Positions 27,712 through 37,587 are shown, counted from the stretch's first letter. The stretch: 64,000 bases of DNA from Tepidibacillus decaturensis (GCF_001561915.1 NZ_LSKU01000001.1:814628-878627); one strand, 5' to 3'. Numbers and translations are program-made. Notes: a model not told the origin generated them from the sequence alone.

Positions 27712-28260
27712 ATGAAAAGTTTCGATCGTTTTTTCCTATTCCTTTACAGTATTACTTTCTTAATTGTATCGTTGGTTGCACTACTGGTAGGAGTGGGATT
27801 TCTACAATATAACTTGCTTATTGAACTTATTGAAAAGATCTATTTTGATTATCCACTTGTTTTATTAGGGATAAGCATAGTTACTTTGTTTTTTAGCATT
27901 TATTTCTTGGCTAGAAGTTTACAATCTAAAAAGGGAATCTCCACATTTCGTAAACGTTTAGAAATCGGAGAGGTTCAAATTTCAATGGAATCATTAGAAA
28001 CTCTTGTAACTAGAGTTTCTTCTAAAGTCAAAGGTGTAAGAGAATTAAAAGCAAGGGTAAAACCGGAAGAAAACGGGACGATTACGATTCTAGTGAAAGT
28101 ATTTGTTGATGGAGAAACGCCTATGCCTTTAATTACAGAAGAAATTCAACAACAGGTTAAAGAAAATATAGAACATATTTCTGGTATTACAGTTGGACAA
28201 GTGCATGTAATGATCTCCAATATTAGCCAAAATACTGTGAGAAAGCCTCGTGTAGAATAG
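27712..28260 (+). CDS. amaP: alkaline shock response membrane anchor protein AmaP
   Basis: This is a 182-aa protein with two N-terminal membrane helices (SITFLIVSLVALLVGVGFL and YPLVLLGISIVTLFFSIYF), followed by an Asp23-like cytoplasmic domain. AmaP anchors Asp23 proteins to the membrane. The start is the ATG at 27712 behind GGGAGG; the longer frame from 27652 lacks a site. A GC-rich hairpin (CCCCCTGT / ACAGGGGG, 27666-27687) lies in the gap from yqhY, possibly protecting the upstream mRNA. Confidence 0.85.
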   Translation: MKSFDRFFLFLYSITFLIVSLVALLVGVGFLQYNLLIELIEKIYFDYPLVLLGISIVTLFFSIYFLARSLQSKKGISTFRKRLEIGEVQISMESLETLVTRVSSKVKGVRELKARVKPEENGTITILVKVFVDGETPMPLITEEIQQQVKENIEHISGITVGQVHVMISNISQNTVRKPRVE

Positions 28261-28273
28261 GGGGGCTAATAGA

Positions 28274-28489
28274 GTGTTCTTAAAACTTTGGGAAGAGCAT
28301 CCAGGTACTATAGTTGGGCTGATTAGTGGTTTATTTGTTGGATTTATCTTTTTATTCGTTGGGTTTTGGAAAACAATTATTTTTCTAGGATTTGTTGGTA
28401 TGGGGTTGTACATCGGGAAAAAAATAGATGCTAGAGAAGACTTGCATGATGTCTTAGCGGAAATCCTTCCAGAAAAATTCTTAAAATAA
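28274..28489 (+). CDS. DUF2273 small membrane protein
   Basis: This is a 71-aa protein with two close membrane helices (GTIVGLISGLFVGFIFLFVG and TIIFLGFVGMGLYIG) and a short cytoplasmic tail (KKIDAREDLHDVLAEILP). DUF2273 genes regularly sit beside amaP and asp23-type genes. The GTG start at 28274 lies 8 nt after a G6 site. It is the last gene of the accB-to-DUF2273 group before a terminator. Confidence 0.85.
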   Translation: MFLKLWEEHPGTIVGLISGLFVGFIFLFVGFWKTIIFLGFVGMGLYIGKKIDAREDLHDVLAEILPEKFLK

Positions 28490-28532
28490 GATAGTCAACT
28501 AAGTAGAAACCTATCATTCTTTTACACGTATT

Positions 28533-28562
28533 AAGCCACCTAGTATGGTGGTTTTTCTTTTT
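28533..28562 (+). terminator. terminator before nusB
   Basis: AAGCCACC pairs with GGTGGTTT (one G-U) around a 6-nt loop, followed by TTTCTTTTTT. Confidence 0.75.
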
Positions 28563-28609
28563 TGGTATGATAAGATAAAAGAGGAAATTTTTAAGAAGGA
28601 GAAATGACT

Positions 28610-29044
28610 GTGAAACGTAGTGTCTTAAGAGAAAAAGTATTACAAATTTTATTTCAAATGGATCTAGCTGATATTGAAATAGAGAATGCCATAGATTCAG
28701 TAACAGAAGACGAAAATTTTAGCGAGGAAGATCTCTCATTTATCAAAAATCGAGTAAATGGATCGTATCATCATCTTAAGGAAATTGATGAGGAAATTAG
28801 TCAATTTTTAAAAGGATGGCAACTAGATCGACTTGCAAAGGTTGACAGAGCGATTTTAAGGATGTCAACATTTGAACTGATGAATATTGAAGATGTACCA
28901 GTTAAGGTAACCCTTAATGAAGCAGTAGAATTAGCTAAAAGATTTGGTTCAGATCAATCTCCAAAATTTATAAATGGTGTATTAGGTTCAATGGTTAAAG
29001 CCAACCCACAGTGGGATTCAAAGGGACAGACGGTTACAGAATAG
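28610..29044 (+). CDS. nusB: transcription antitermination factor NusB
   Basis: NusB binds boxA RNA with NusE (S10) and promotes rRNA antitermination. The length is 144 aa, with the family ends KRSVLREKVLQILFQMDL and EAVELAKRFGSDQSPKFINGVLGS. The GTG at 28610, 8 nt after AAGGAG, gives the canonical N-terminus; the ATG at 28604 sits too close to the site. It heads a run through folD, xseAB and ispA. Confidence 0.93.
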   Translation: MKRSVLREKVLQILFQMDLADIEIENAIDSVTEDENFSEEDLSFIKNRVNGSYHHLKEIDEEISQFLKGWQLDRLAKVDRAILRMSTFELMNIEDVPVKVTLNEAVELAKRFGSDQSPKFINGVLGSMVKANPQWDSKGQTVTE

Positions 29045-29052
29045 GAGTTAAA

Positions 29053-30012
29053 ATGAGGAAAAAAAGTTTTTTGGGAATAGATACCAGCAATTATATGACA
29101 TCAATCTGTTTTATTGATAAAAATAGGGAAGTACTCTATGAAGCAAAAAAGCTCCTTCAGGTTGGACATGGGAAAAGAGGACTTCAACAGTCGGAAGCCT
29201 TATTTCAACATGTCAGGAATTTACCTGAACTATTTAAAAATTGGTATGGAACAGAGGAGTTTGAACTAAGTGGAATTGCAGTTAGTCGTGCACCTAGGCC
29301 TGATAAAGATTCTTATATGCCCGTATTTTTAGCAGGGTTAAGTGTTGCTGAAAGTATGTCAGCAACGTTTCATGTTCCAATCTATTTTACAACGCATCAA
29401 GAAGGCCATATCGCTGCAGGGTTATATAGTGCAGAAAAACGACCAAAAAATAAGCATTTTCTTACAGTTCATTTATCTGGTGGAACAAGCGAGATTTTAT
29501 TTGTAGATCAGATGGATTCAGGTTTTCAAATCATAAAGCTTGGGGGAACCCTTGATCTTCATGCTGGTCAACTCATTGATCGTATTGGTGTGCTACTCGG
29601 ATTTTCATTTCCAGCTGGACGTTTTGTCGAGGAACTCGCCTTGTCAAGTCACACTGAGTTCAAAAGAATTCCTTCTTCAATCAAAGAGCTTTCTTTTCAT
29701 TTTTCAGGTGCAGAGAATGAAGCAATGAAAAGAATTAAGAATGGTGAGCCTAAAGAAGAAGTAGCTAGGGCAATAGAGCACAATATTGCAACAACGATAA
29801 GTAAGGTATTAAGAAAAGCTATTGAACAAGGCTATCCAAAAGAAATTTTAATTGTTGGTGGGGTTGCTCAAAACCAATATATTCGAGAATATTTAATCAA
29901 ACGTTTAGAACATAGAAGTGTTGGAGCAGCTCTGTTTTTTGCAAAAAAGGAATACTCTGGGGACAATGCTTTTGGAGTAGCAAACATCGGACTTAATCAA
30001 TGGAATGTTTAG
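29053..30012 (+). CDS. TsaD/Kae1-like (Gcp family) paralogue
   Basis: This is a 319-aa actin-fold protein of the TsaD/Kae1 family, first annotated as an O-sialoglycoprotein endopeptidase. The metal-binding HxxxH is in TTHQEGHIAAG. SGGTS replaces the usual SGGHT, and GGVAQNQYIRE and SGDNAFG match the C-terminal ligand region. TsaD itself makes t6A on tRNA with TsaB and TsaE, neither of which is nearby, and the sequence diverges from housekeeping TsaD. A paralogue of unknown function is therefore the better call. The ATG at 29053 follows AGGAG, 8 bp after nusB. Confidence 0.75.
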   Translation: MRKKSFLGIDTSNYMTSICFIDKNREVLYEAKKLLQVGHGKRGLQQSEALFQHVRNLPELFKNWYGTEEFELSGIAVSRAPRPDKDSYMPVFLAGLSVAESMSATFHVPIYFTTHQEGHIAAGLYSAEKRPKNKHFLTVHLSGGTSEILFVDQMDSGFQIIKLGGTLDLHAGQLIDRIGVLLGFSFPAGRFVEELALSSHTEFKRIPSSIKELSFHFSGAENEAMKRIKNGEPKEEVARAIEHNIATTISKVLRKAIEQGYPKEILIVGGVAQNQYIREYLIKRLEHRSVGAALFFAKKEYSGDNAFGVANIGLNQWNV

Positions 30013-30099
30013 AATATTATTATGTTTTGCCTTTACAAAATCTTTCCTATCCATATACACTAGATGATAATGATGAAATAATTTTTAGGAGGTCTATTT

Positions 30100-30942
30100 A
30101 TGTCCGCGCAAATCATTAGTGGTAAAGAGGTAGCAAAAAGTATAAGAGAAGAATTAAAATTAGAAGTTGAAACGTTAAAAGAGCAAGGAATTACTCCTGG
30201 ATTATCGGTTATTTTAGTAGGAAATGATCCTGCTTCCCACTCCTATGTCAAGGGGAAGGCAAAGGGGTGTGAAGAAGTTGGAATTAAATCTGAAGTGATT
30301 TACTTGGAAGAAACAATTTCTCAAGAGACCCTTTTGGCAGAAATAGAAAGATTAAATCTAGATTCAAATGTTCATGGTATATTAGTTCAGTTACCTCTAC
30401 CGAAACATATTGAAGAAGACGCGATCATTAATGCGATTGACCCTAAAAAGGATGTAGATGGTTTTCATCCAATCAATGTTGGGAAAATGATGATTGGTGA
30501 AGATGCTTATCTACCTTGTACACCACATGGGATCATTGAGTTAATTAAACGTACGGGCACTGAAATCAAAGGTAAGCATGCAGTTGTGATTGGCAGAAGT
30601 AATATTGTAGGTAAACCCGTTTCAATTCTTTTATTAAAAGAACATGCCACTGTCACCATTGCCCATTCTAGAACACAAAATCTTAAGGAAATTACGAGAC
30701 AAGCAGATATTCTGGTGGTAGCAATCGGAAAGCCTCAAATTATCACAAAAGATTTTGTATCACCAGGAACACTCGTGATTGATGTTGGGGTTAATCGTTT
30801 AGAAACTGGGAAATTGGTTGGAGATGTTGATTTTGAAGGAGTCTCTAACGTCGCTAGTTATATCACGCCAGTACCAGGTGGAGTAGGGCCAATGACCATC
30901 ACCATGTTATTAAAAAATACGATTGAAGCTGCAAAAAAATAA
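30100..30942 (+). CDS. folD: bifunctional methylenetetrahydrofolate dehydrogenase/cyclohydrolase
   Basis: FolD interconverts 5,10-methylene-THF and 10-formyl-THF. The length is 280 aa. The catalytic lysine is in HSYVKGKAKG, with ILVQLPLPKHI and DVDGFHPINVGKM blocks and the Rossmann motif VVIGRSNIVGKP. The ribosome binding site is AGGAGG. It begins the conserved folD-xseA-xseB-ispA-dxs-tlyA-argR-recN string. Confidence 0.97.
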   Translation: MSAQIISGKEVAKSIREELKLEVETLKEQGITPGLSVILVGNDPASHSYVKGKAKGCEEVGIKSEVIYLEETISQETLLAEIERLNLDSNVHGILVQLPLPKHIEEDAIINAIDPKKDVDGFHPINVGKMMIGEDAYLPCTPHGIIELIKRTGTEIKGKHAVVIGRSNIVGKPVSILLLKEHATVTIAHSRTQNLKEITRQADILVVAIGKPQIITKDFVSPGTLVIDVGVNRLETGKLVGDVDFEGVSNVASYITPVPGGVGPMTITMLLKNTIEAAKK

Positions 30943-30966
30943 ACAAACTGAAGTAGGAGGATTTTT

Positions 30967-32330
30967 TTGATAATTGATCAAAATAAAGTATATAGTATTA
31001 AAGAATTAACCTTATATCTTAAGACTTTATTGGATCATGACCCAATCCTTTCAAATGTATGGTTGCAAGGAGAAATCTCTAACTATACCCACCATTCTAG
31101 CGGGCATATGTATTTTACGTTAAAGGATGAAGAAAGCCGATTACGTTGTATTATGTTTGCTGGAAATAACCGTTTTCTAAAGTTTATTCCGAAAAACGGA
31201 ATGAAAGTGATGGCAAGAGGGTATATATCTATTTTTGAACGAGATGGTCAATATCAATTCTATATTCAGGAAATGCAACCTGATGGGATTGGTCAACTTT
31301 ATTTGGCTTATGAACAATTAAAAGAAAAATTAGAAAAAGAAGGATTATTTGATCCGCTAAATAAAAAATTATTACCCCCCTACCCACAAACAATCGGGAT
31401 TATTACATCTCCGACTGGCGCAGCAATTCGGGATATGATTATAACCATGAAGAGGAGATATCCTCTGGTAAACATCTTGCTTTTTCCTGTCTTGGTACAA
31501 GGACAAGGAGCTGCTGAATCAATCGCAGAGGCCATACAGAAGTTGAATCAATACGCTGGGATCGATATCCTAATTGTAGGGCGTGGTGGGGGATCGATAG
31601 AAGAATTGTGGGCTTTTAATGAAGAGATTGTTGCTAGGAGTATTTATCAATCAAAGATACCGGTGATTAGTGCAGTAGGGCATGAAACAGATTTCACCAT
31701 TGCTGACTTTGTCGCAGATATCAGAGCAGCAACACCAACTGCAGCAGCTGAAATTGCTGTACCTCATATTGACGAATTAAAGGTAAGCTTAGCTTATTTA
31801 GTAAAGAGATTAGAAAAACGATTATTACAAAATGTAGAACATTCAAAAAACTTGTTATCCAATGTTCTACGCTCTATTATTTTTCGGCGCCCTGAACAAC
31901 TGTGGTCTAACCAGATACAACAATTGGATCGATTGGAAGAAAGGTTAAACCACTCCCTACAACGTTATGTGTCGATTCACAAGGAAAAGGTTCAAAATGT
32001 TTATCAGCAGTTATTATTAGAAAAACCTGATCAAAAACTGAAAAGGGAAAGAGAAAAACTAAACTTTTTAAAAACACAGCTCATTCGCGAACTTAAAGTG
32101 ATTAAAGATCAATCCGAAAAAAATTAGCAGTAAAAATGGGACAATTAGATGCTTTAAGCCCTTTAAAAGTAATGCAAAGAGGATTTTCAATCGCATATAA
32201 TGAGGAAGGCACCCAATTATTAAAATCTATCCAACAAGTGAACTTAGGTGATATTATTCGACTTCGCTTGCAAGATGGACAGTTACACTGTCAGGTGTGG
32301 AGTTTGGAGGAAGAAAAAAATGAAAAATGA
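30967..32330 (+). CDS. xseA: exodeoxyribonuclease VII large subunit, frameshifted in this sequence
   Basis: This is the catalytic subunit of exonuclease VII, a processive single-strand DNA nuclease. The N-terminal OB fold contains WLQGEISNYTHHSSGHMYF. The core has GIITSPTGAAIRDM, IVGRGGGSIEELWAFN and SAVGHETDFTIADFVAD. The frame breaks at an A7 run (32117-32123). One extra A gives QSEKKLAVKMGQLDALSPLKV and continues to the stop at 32330, for about 454 aa. The TTG start follows AGGAGG. It overlaps xseB by 11 bases. Confidence 0.92.
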
Positions 32331-32586
32331 AGAGTTATTAACTGATGATCAAATCAATGAACTTTCTTTTGAACAATCATTAGAACGGTTGGAAATCATC
32401 GTGGAGAAGCTGGAGTCTGGGAATGTACCTCTAGAAAAAGCAATCGATCTATTCCAAGAGGGAATGAAATTAGCAAAACGTTGTCATTCAAAATTAGAAA
32501 ATATCGAGCATAAAGTTGAAGTTTTGTTAGAAAAAGATGGCGAATGGCTTAAAAAACCATTTGAATATGATGAGGGAGCGGAATAA
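32320..32586 (+). CDS. xseB: exodeoxyribonuclease VII small subunit
   Basis: This is an 88-aa helical protein with the family core FEQSLERLEIIVEKLESGNV and PLEKAIDLFQEGMKLAKRCH, which binds the XseA coiled-coil arms. The ATG at 32320 follows GGAGG inside the end of xseA. A longer frame from 32248 would be out of keeping with the family length. Confidence 0.94.
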   Translation: MKNEELLTDDQINELSFEQSLERLEIIVEKLESGNVPLEKAIDLFQEGMKLAKRCHSKLENIEHKVEVLLEKDGEWLKKPFEYDEGAE

Positions 32587-32594
32587 ATACCAAG

Positions 32595-33484
32595 ATGACA
32601 GTCATTAGTAATTACATCACTGAAAAAGCCTATCTGATTAACCAAGCAATTACTAAATTTTTACCATCAGATGGGGTGCCTTCCATTTTAAAAGAAGCTA
32701 TGGAATACTCTTTAACCGCTGGAGGAAAACGGATTCGACCTGTTTTAGCACTCGCAACTTACGAAGCTTTTAATAAAAATGGTAATGACATTCTACCCCT
32801 AGCAATTAATCTTGAATATCTTCATACCTATTCGTTAATTCATGATGATTTGCCTTGCATGGATAATGATGATTTTCGAAGAGGAAAACCAACGAATCAT
32901 AAAGTGTATGGCGAAGCAATAGCCGTTTTAGCTGGTGATGCGTTACTAACTCATGCCTTTGGTAATATGGCTAAATTTCTAAAAAAATGTCTGTATCTAT
33001 TGAAACGGCTTTACAAATAATTGAAGAGTTTGCTAACTACACTGGTGCAAGTGGAGTGGTTGGTGGCCAAGTCCTAGACATGCTAGGTGAGCAAGGTACC
33101 ACCACATTAGAAAATTTACTTCAAATACATACACATAAAACAGGTGATTTATTGGTTTTCTCTGTTCGCTTGGGAGCCTTAGCAGCTGGTGCATCAGAAT
33201 TTCAATTACAAAAACTAACAGAATTTGCGCGGAAAATAGGATTAGCTTTTCAAATCCAAGATGATATTCTTGATATCATTGGGGATTCGAATAAATTAGG
33301 GAAGAAAGTTGGAAGTGACCAAATCAATCAAAAAGTTACTTATCCATACTTTAAAGGGATCGAACAATCGAAAAAAGAAGTAGACGAACTAATTACATCA
33401 GCAAAAAAATCGATTCAGGATATTGGTATTGAGACCAATCATTTATATGAAATTGCTAATTTCCTCATATACCGGGAAAATTAA
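32595..33484 (+). CDS. ispA: farnesyl diphosphate synthase (polyprenyl synthetase), frameshifted in this sequence
   Basis: This enzyme condenses IPP with DMAPP and GPP to make farnesyl diphosphate for undecaprenyl, menaquinone and heme side chains. Both aspartate-rich motifs are present: DDLPCMDNDDFRRGKP and FQIQDDILDI. GGKRIRPVL is in the N-terminal part. The frame breaks at an A7 run (32981-32987). One more A gives KFLKKMSVSIETALQIIEEF and joins the two halves into about 296 aa, the normal length. The ATG at 32595 lies shortly after xseB. The OLE RNA promoter starts 14 bp after the stop. Confidence 0.92.
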
Positions 33485-33497
33485 GATGAAATGGCTT

Positions 33498-33526
33498 TTG
33501 TTAATTTAATAGATTTATGGTATAAT
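33498..33526 (+). promoter_or_regulatory. sigma-A promoter of the OLE RNA
   Basis: TTGTTA at 33498-33503 is followed by a 17-bp spacer and TATAAT at 33521-33526 with an extended -10 (TGG). The start point would be near 33533, at the 5' edge of the OLE RNA. Confidence 0.75.
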
Positions 33527-33532
33527 TATTGC

Positions 33533-34142
33533 TGTTTATTGGAGTGGTGCAGTATTTCTAGTCAATCTACCTATCTTGAAGACGGGCCTAAAAATCCGTC
33601 AAAGGGCACATCGATGAAGTTCTTGGTGTTGGCTTCTGACGCCCAGTCGGGGGTCGATGCTGGGAGTTAAGGTTGAAGGGCGATCCACAATGGCATGTGG
33701 GCGTAGACCCTTCTTCCGCGGAGGCCCAAGTTCGTAGTAAGGAGGTTCCTACCAAATTATTATGGCTTGGGGTATGAACCTGCAATGCGAGGTTTCACTT
33801 GTATGCAGCGTAGCCTGCCTTGAGTGATATAGTGTGGGATTATAGGCTAACAATAAATCATCTTCGGCCAAGATGATTTATTCGTTCTATATGAAATCTA
33901 TATTGCAAAAGAGGCTAGGGATAGGTTAAAGGTTGTTGAGGAAAACTCCTAGACTGCTCATAATGAGGCTCTTTGAGGATTGTAGTGTGGACTAAGTGGT
34001 AATCTAGTCCAATGTTTGGTGACAACATTGAGGAGAGCGTAAAGGGAAACCGCCTTTTTGGCGACGAAAAGGTGTCTCTCTTGGGAAAACCTACTGGACC
34101 TAAGCCACAGTGTTTACTCAAAGAGTTACCACTCCAATATTG
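33533..34142 (+). ncRNA. ole: OLE RNA (ornate, large, extremophilic RNA)
   Basis: This is a structured noncoding RNA of about 610 nt that forms a membrane-associated ribonucleoprotein with OapA (and, elsewhere in the genome, OapB and OapC). It is linked to stress tolerance and metal homeostasis in some extremophilic Bacillota. The ends form a perfect 12-bp helix: 33537-33548 (TATTGGAGTGGT) with 34128-34139 (ACCACTCCAATA). Internal hairpins include AATAAATCATCTT / AAGATGATTTATT around 33850-33880. Size, position between ispA and dxs, and the oapA gene 34 bp downstream all match the known class. It has its own promoter. Open frames on the minus strand here are chance. Confidence 0.93.
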
Positions 34143-34175
34143 GCTTAAAAGATTAATATTAGGAGATTTACATAA

Positions 34176-34799
34176 ATGAAATTTTCCTTTAAGGACTCTA
34201 TAAAATGGAGTCTATTGATTAGTTTGGTTACCTTACTACTTTCCGCAACATTTACAATTGTTTCTACTATTGTATTAGCGGGTGTTGGTTGGGGAATAGG
34301 TATGGTCGTTGTCTTGATTATTGTGATCATAGGAGTCTTTTTTGATATGTTAGGGCTAGCTGCGGCCTCTGCACAAGAAAAACCTTATCATTCTATGGCT
34401 GCGGAAAAATTACATGGTGCTAAGCAAGCGATTAAGATTGTAAGAAATGCGGATAAGTTTTCTAATTTTTGCAATGATGTAATTGGAGATATTAGTGGAA
34501 TTGTAAGTGGTACGGCTAGTGCAGCGGTGGTTTTACAGTTAGTATATACCTTTGGCGAAACGGAACAGTCTATGTTGTTTAAAGCGCTTTCTGTGCTGTT
34601 CACTGCTACTGTGGCGGCACTTACCGTGGGTGGTAAAGCATTGGGGAAAGCATTTGCCATTCAAAACTCGATAAGAATCGTTTTAAAAGTAGGTCAATTT
34701 TTTTATTTACTCGAAAAAAATTTTAACATAGAAATATTTAATGGAGATAAAAAGAGTAAAAAGAAAGTGAGGGGGAAAAATGGAGTTAAATCAAATTAA
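34176..34799 (+). CDS. oapA: OLE-associated membrane protein OapA
   Basis: This is a 207-aa integral membrane protein that binds OLE RNA and brings it to the membrane. Predicted helices lie at about 12-34, 37-58, 108-127 and 134-155, and a very basic tail ([17 protein letters not shown]) follows. A DxxxD motif, D101-VIG-D105, lies just before the third helix, as described for OapA. It has an AGGAG ribosome binding site. It overlaps dxs by 20 bases, which ties the OLE system into the isoprenoid operon. No frameshift is present. Confidence 0.92.
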   Translation: MKFSFKDSIKWSLLISLVTLLLSATFTIVSTIVLAGVGWGIGMVVVLIIVIIGVFFDMLGLAAASAQEKPYHSMAAEKLHGAKQAIKIVRNADKFSNFCNDVIGDISGIVSGTASAAVVLQLVYTFGETEQSMLFKALSVLFTATVAALTVGGKALGKAFAIQNSIRIVLKVGQFFYLLEKNFNIEIFNGDKKSKKKVRGKNGVKSN

Positions 34800-36666
34800 A
34801 GATCCAAAGCAAATTAAACCCCTTTCAGTACAGGAATTACAAGTTCTTGCAGAAGAAATCAGATATTTTTTAATTGAAAAGTTGTCCTTAACAGGTGGTC
34901 ATCTTGCTCCAAACTTAGGGGTTGTTGAATTAACATTGGCTCTACACTATTTATATGATAGCCCAAAGGATAAGATTTTATGGGATGTTGGTCACCAAGC
35001 TTATGTTCATAAAATTTTGACAGGGAGATCAGATCAGTTTGATAGTTTGCGACAGTTTAAGGGGTTAAGTGGTTTCCCTAAACGGTCTGAAAGTGAACAT
35101 GATGTTTGGGAAACCGGACACAGCAGTACATCTCTATCTGCAGCAATGGGATTAGCCATTGCTAGAGATTTAAAAAAAGAAAACCATCGAGTGATTGCTG
35201 TGATTGGCGATGGAGCAATGACTGGTGGGATGGCTTTAGAGGCTTTAAATCATATTGGACATGAGCAAAGAAATATTATGATCGTATTAAATGACAACGA
35301 GATGTCCATTGCGCCTAACGTAGGGGCTATCCATAATTATTTAGGTAAGCTACGAACGAATGTCCATTATGTCAAAGCAAAAGATGAATTAGAGGCATTA
35401 TTAAATAAAATCCCAGCAATCGGTGGGAAACTGGCCAAAACTGCTGAACGGATTAAAGATAGTTTAAAATATTTGGTATTAAACGGAGTTTTGTTTGAAG
35501 AATTAGGTTTAACTTATTTAGGGCCAATTGATGGGCATAATATAGAAGAGCTAATCACAACTTTTAAGCAAGCTAACAAAACGGAAGGGCCTGTACTCGT
35601 TCATGTTGTCACCAAAAAGGGTAAGGGATATAAACCTGCAGAACTAGATTCTGATAAATTCCATGGGATTAGCCCATATAAAATTGAATCTGGAGAAGTT
35701 ATGAAAAAAGATGGTCCACCAAGCTATACAGAGGTTTTTGGAAGCTCAATTGTAAAGATTGCAGAGAATAATACCAAAGTAGTTGCGATTACAGCTGCCA
35801 TGCCAAGTGGTACAGGATTGAAAAAGTTCCAAGAAACGTTTCCAGATCGTTTTTATGATGTCGGTATCGCTGAACAACACGCTACTACAATGGCTGCTGG
35901 ATTAGCGGTTGCTGGAATGAGTCCTGTTTTGGCTATTTATTCAACTTTTTTACAGAGAGCATATGATCAATTGATTCACGATGTTGCAAGGCAAAATTTA
36001 CATGTAACCTTTGCGATTGATCGTGCAGGATTTGTTGGAGCTGATGGTGAAACACATCACGGCGTTTTTGATATTGCTTATCTACGTAGTTTGCCTAACA
36101 TGATAATTATGGCTCCAAAGGATGAAAATGAATTACAACATATGCTTTATACGGCTATTGAAGAATGTGAAGGACCAGTTGCTATTCGCTATCCAAGAGG
36201 GAATGGAGTCGGGGTAGCGTTAGAAGATGCCTTTAAAAGAATACCTATAGGTAAATACGAAATTCTTAGATCAGGTCAAGATATTGCTATTCTTGCAGTG
36301 GGATCTATGGTACAGATTGCTGAACAAGCTGCTGATCAACTGATGGAACTGGATATTTATCCAATGATTATTAATGCTCGATTTGTAAAACCATTAGATG
36401 AAGATTTACTGATGCAATTAGCTGAACAGCGATATAAAATCATCACGATTGAAGAAGGTGTTGAAAAAGGTGGTTTCGGTAGCGCAATTTTAGAATTTTA
36501 TTCGAAACACCTTCAAAACGAAATGGAAGTAACAATCATGGGTATACCAGATGAATTTGTGGAACAAGGTAGTATGGCACAACTTCGAAATCTTGTAGGG
36601 TTGTCTGTTGGAAATTTAGTCAATCAAGTAAAAAACTTGGGAACTCAAATAAAGCAAAGGGCATAA
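34780..36666 (+). CDS. dxs: 1-deoxy-D-xylulose-5-phosphate synthase
   Basis: This TPP enzyme condenses pyruvate and glyceraldehyde 3-phosphate, the first step of the MEP isoprenoid pathway. The length is 628 aa. The TPP-binding block is [20 protein letters not shown], with [16 protein letters not shown] upstream and [17 protein letters not shown] in the pyrimidine domain. The ATG lies within the end of oapA behind GAGGGGG. It pairs metabolically with ispA upstream. Confidence 0.97.
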   Translation: MELNQIKDPKQIKPLSVQELQVLAEEIRYFLIEKLSLTGGHLAPNLGVVELTLALHYLYDSPKDKILWDVGHQAYVHKILTGRSDQFDSLRQFKGLSGFPKRSESEHDVWETGHSSTSLSAAMGLAIARDLKKENHRVIAVIGDGAMTGGMALEALNHIGHEQRNIMIVLNDNEMSIAPNVGAIHNYLGKLRTNVHYVKAKDELEALLNKIPAIGGKLAKTAERIKDSLKYLVLNGVLFEELGLTYLGPIDGHNIEELITTFKQANKTEGPVLVHVVTKKGKGYKPAELDSDKFHGISPYKIESGEVMKKDGPPSYTEVFGSSIVKIAENNTKVVAITAAMPSGTGLKKFQETFPDRFYDVGIAEQHATTMAAGLAVAGMSPVLAIYSTFLQRAYDQLIHDVARQNLHVTFAIDRAGFVGADGETHHGVFDIAYLRSLPNMIIMAPKDENELQHMLYTAIEECEGPVAIRYPRGNGVGVALEDAFKRIPIGKYEILRSGQDIAILAVGSMVQIAEQAADQLMELDIYPMIINARFVKPLDEDLLMQLAEQRYKIITIEEGVEKGGFGSAILEFYSKHLQNEMEVTIMGIPDEFVEQGSMAQLRNLVGLSVGNLVNQVKNLGTQIKQRA

Positions 36667-36668
36667 TG

Positions 36669-37481
36669 ATGGCAAATAAAGAAAGACTTGATATTATTGT
36701 AACTCAAAAAGGTTTTTTTCAGTCGAGAGAACAGGCCAGAAGAGCGATTATGGCTGGTCTAGTCAAAGTAAATGAAGAAGTGATCGATAAACCAGGTATG
36801 AAGATAGCAAATGATGCTAAAGTGACCATTAAAGGGGAGATACATCCTTTTGTTTCTAGGGGAGGGCTTAAGCTTTTAAAAGCGATAGAAACCTTTAAGA
36901 TCAATCTGACAAATAAAATTGTGATTGATATTGGTGCTTCAACAGGTGGATTTACGGATTGTTCTTTACAACATGGTGCAAAAGAAGTGTACGCTGTGGA
37001 TGTAGGATATGGACAATTGGCATGGTCTTTGAGACAAGATGAAAGGGTACATGTAATGGAAAGGACTAACTTCCGTTACTTAAAAAAAGAGGATCTTGTT
37101 TCCTTGCCACCAAACTTTGCAACCATTGATGTTTCATTTATTTCATTGAAAACCATTTTAGCCCATTTAACTTCTATTCTACAACCTAATGGTGAAATTG
37201 TGGCATTAGTAAAACCACAATTTGAAGCTGGTAAGTATCTAGTAGGGAAAAATGGAATTGTTAAGGACCCCAAAATTCATCTAGATGTTCTTAAAACAAT
37301 GATAACTTTTGCCATAGATCATGGTTACAAAATACTAGGAGTTACCTATTCGCCAATAAAAGGTGGAGAAGGAAATATTGAATTCCTCTTATACCTTCGT
37401 TATCAAACTAGTGAACAGTCGATAGAAGATCTTGAGGATTTAATTTTTCAAACAGTGAACCTCGCTCATCGTGAGTTATAA
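36669..37481 (+). CDS. tlyA: TlyA-family rRNA 2'-O-methyltransferase
   Basis: This is a 270-aa protein with an N-terminal S4 RNA-binding domain (RLDIIVTQKGFFQSREQAR) and an FtsJ-like SAM-dependent methyltransferase domain. Family blocks are IDIGASTGGFTDCSLQHGA, AVDVGYGQLAW and VALVKPQFEAG. TlyA methylates 16S and/or 23S rRNA at conserved cytidines. Two adjacent ATG codons (36666, 36669) overlap the dxs stop. It is the YqxC orthologue by position. Confidence 0.93.
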   Translation: MANKERLDIIVTQKGFFQSREQARRAIMAGLVKVNEEVIDKPGMKIANDAKVTIKGEIHPFVSRGGLKLLKAIETFKINLTNKIVIDIGASTGGFTDCSLQHGAKEVYAVDVGYGQLAWSLRQDERVHVMERTNFRYLKKEDLVSLPPNFATIDVSFISLKTILAHLTSILQPNGEIVALVKPQFEAGKYLVGKNGIVKDPKIHLDVLKTMITFAIDHGYKILGVTYSPIKGGEGNIEFLLYLRYQTSEQSIEDLEDLIFQTVNLAHREL

Positions 37482-37509
37482 CAACCCTTCAAGGGTTGTT
37501 TCTTTTTTA
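37480..37509 (+). terminator. terminator after tlyA
   Basis: AACAACCCTT pairs with AAGGGTTGTT, with a very short loop, followed by TCTTTTTT. The stem begins at the tlyA stop codon. Confidence 0.75.
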
Positions 37510-37520
37510 AAATAGATGGT

Positions 37521-37556
37521 TTGCTTTATTTTAAAATTAACGTATAATTATTCATA
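37521..37556 (+). promoter_or_regulatory. argR promoter with overlapping ARG box
   Basis: TTGCTT at 37521-37526 and TATAAT at 37543-37548 have a 16-bp spacer. The sequence at 37541-37554 (CGTATAATTATTCA) matches the palindromic ARG box core TGAATAATTATTCA at 12 of 14 positions and covers the -10. This suggests autorepression by ArgR. Confidence 0.55.
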
Positions 37557-37587
37557 AGAATACATTGTTTCTTCCTGGAGGGAAATC

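Noticed and set aside
33588-34121. Two minus-strand open frames of 65 and 68 codons
   Set aside because: They lie inside the OLE RNA, have no ribosome binding site and read as low-quality proteins. They are by-products of the structured RNA sequence.
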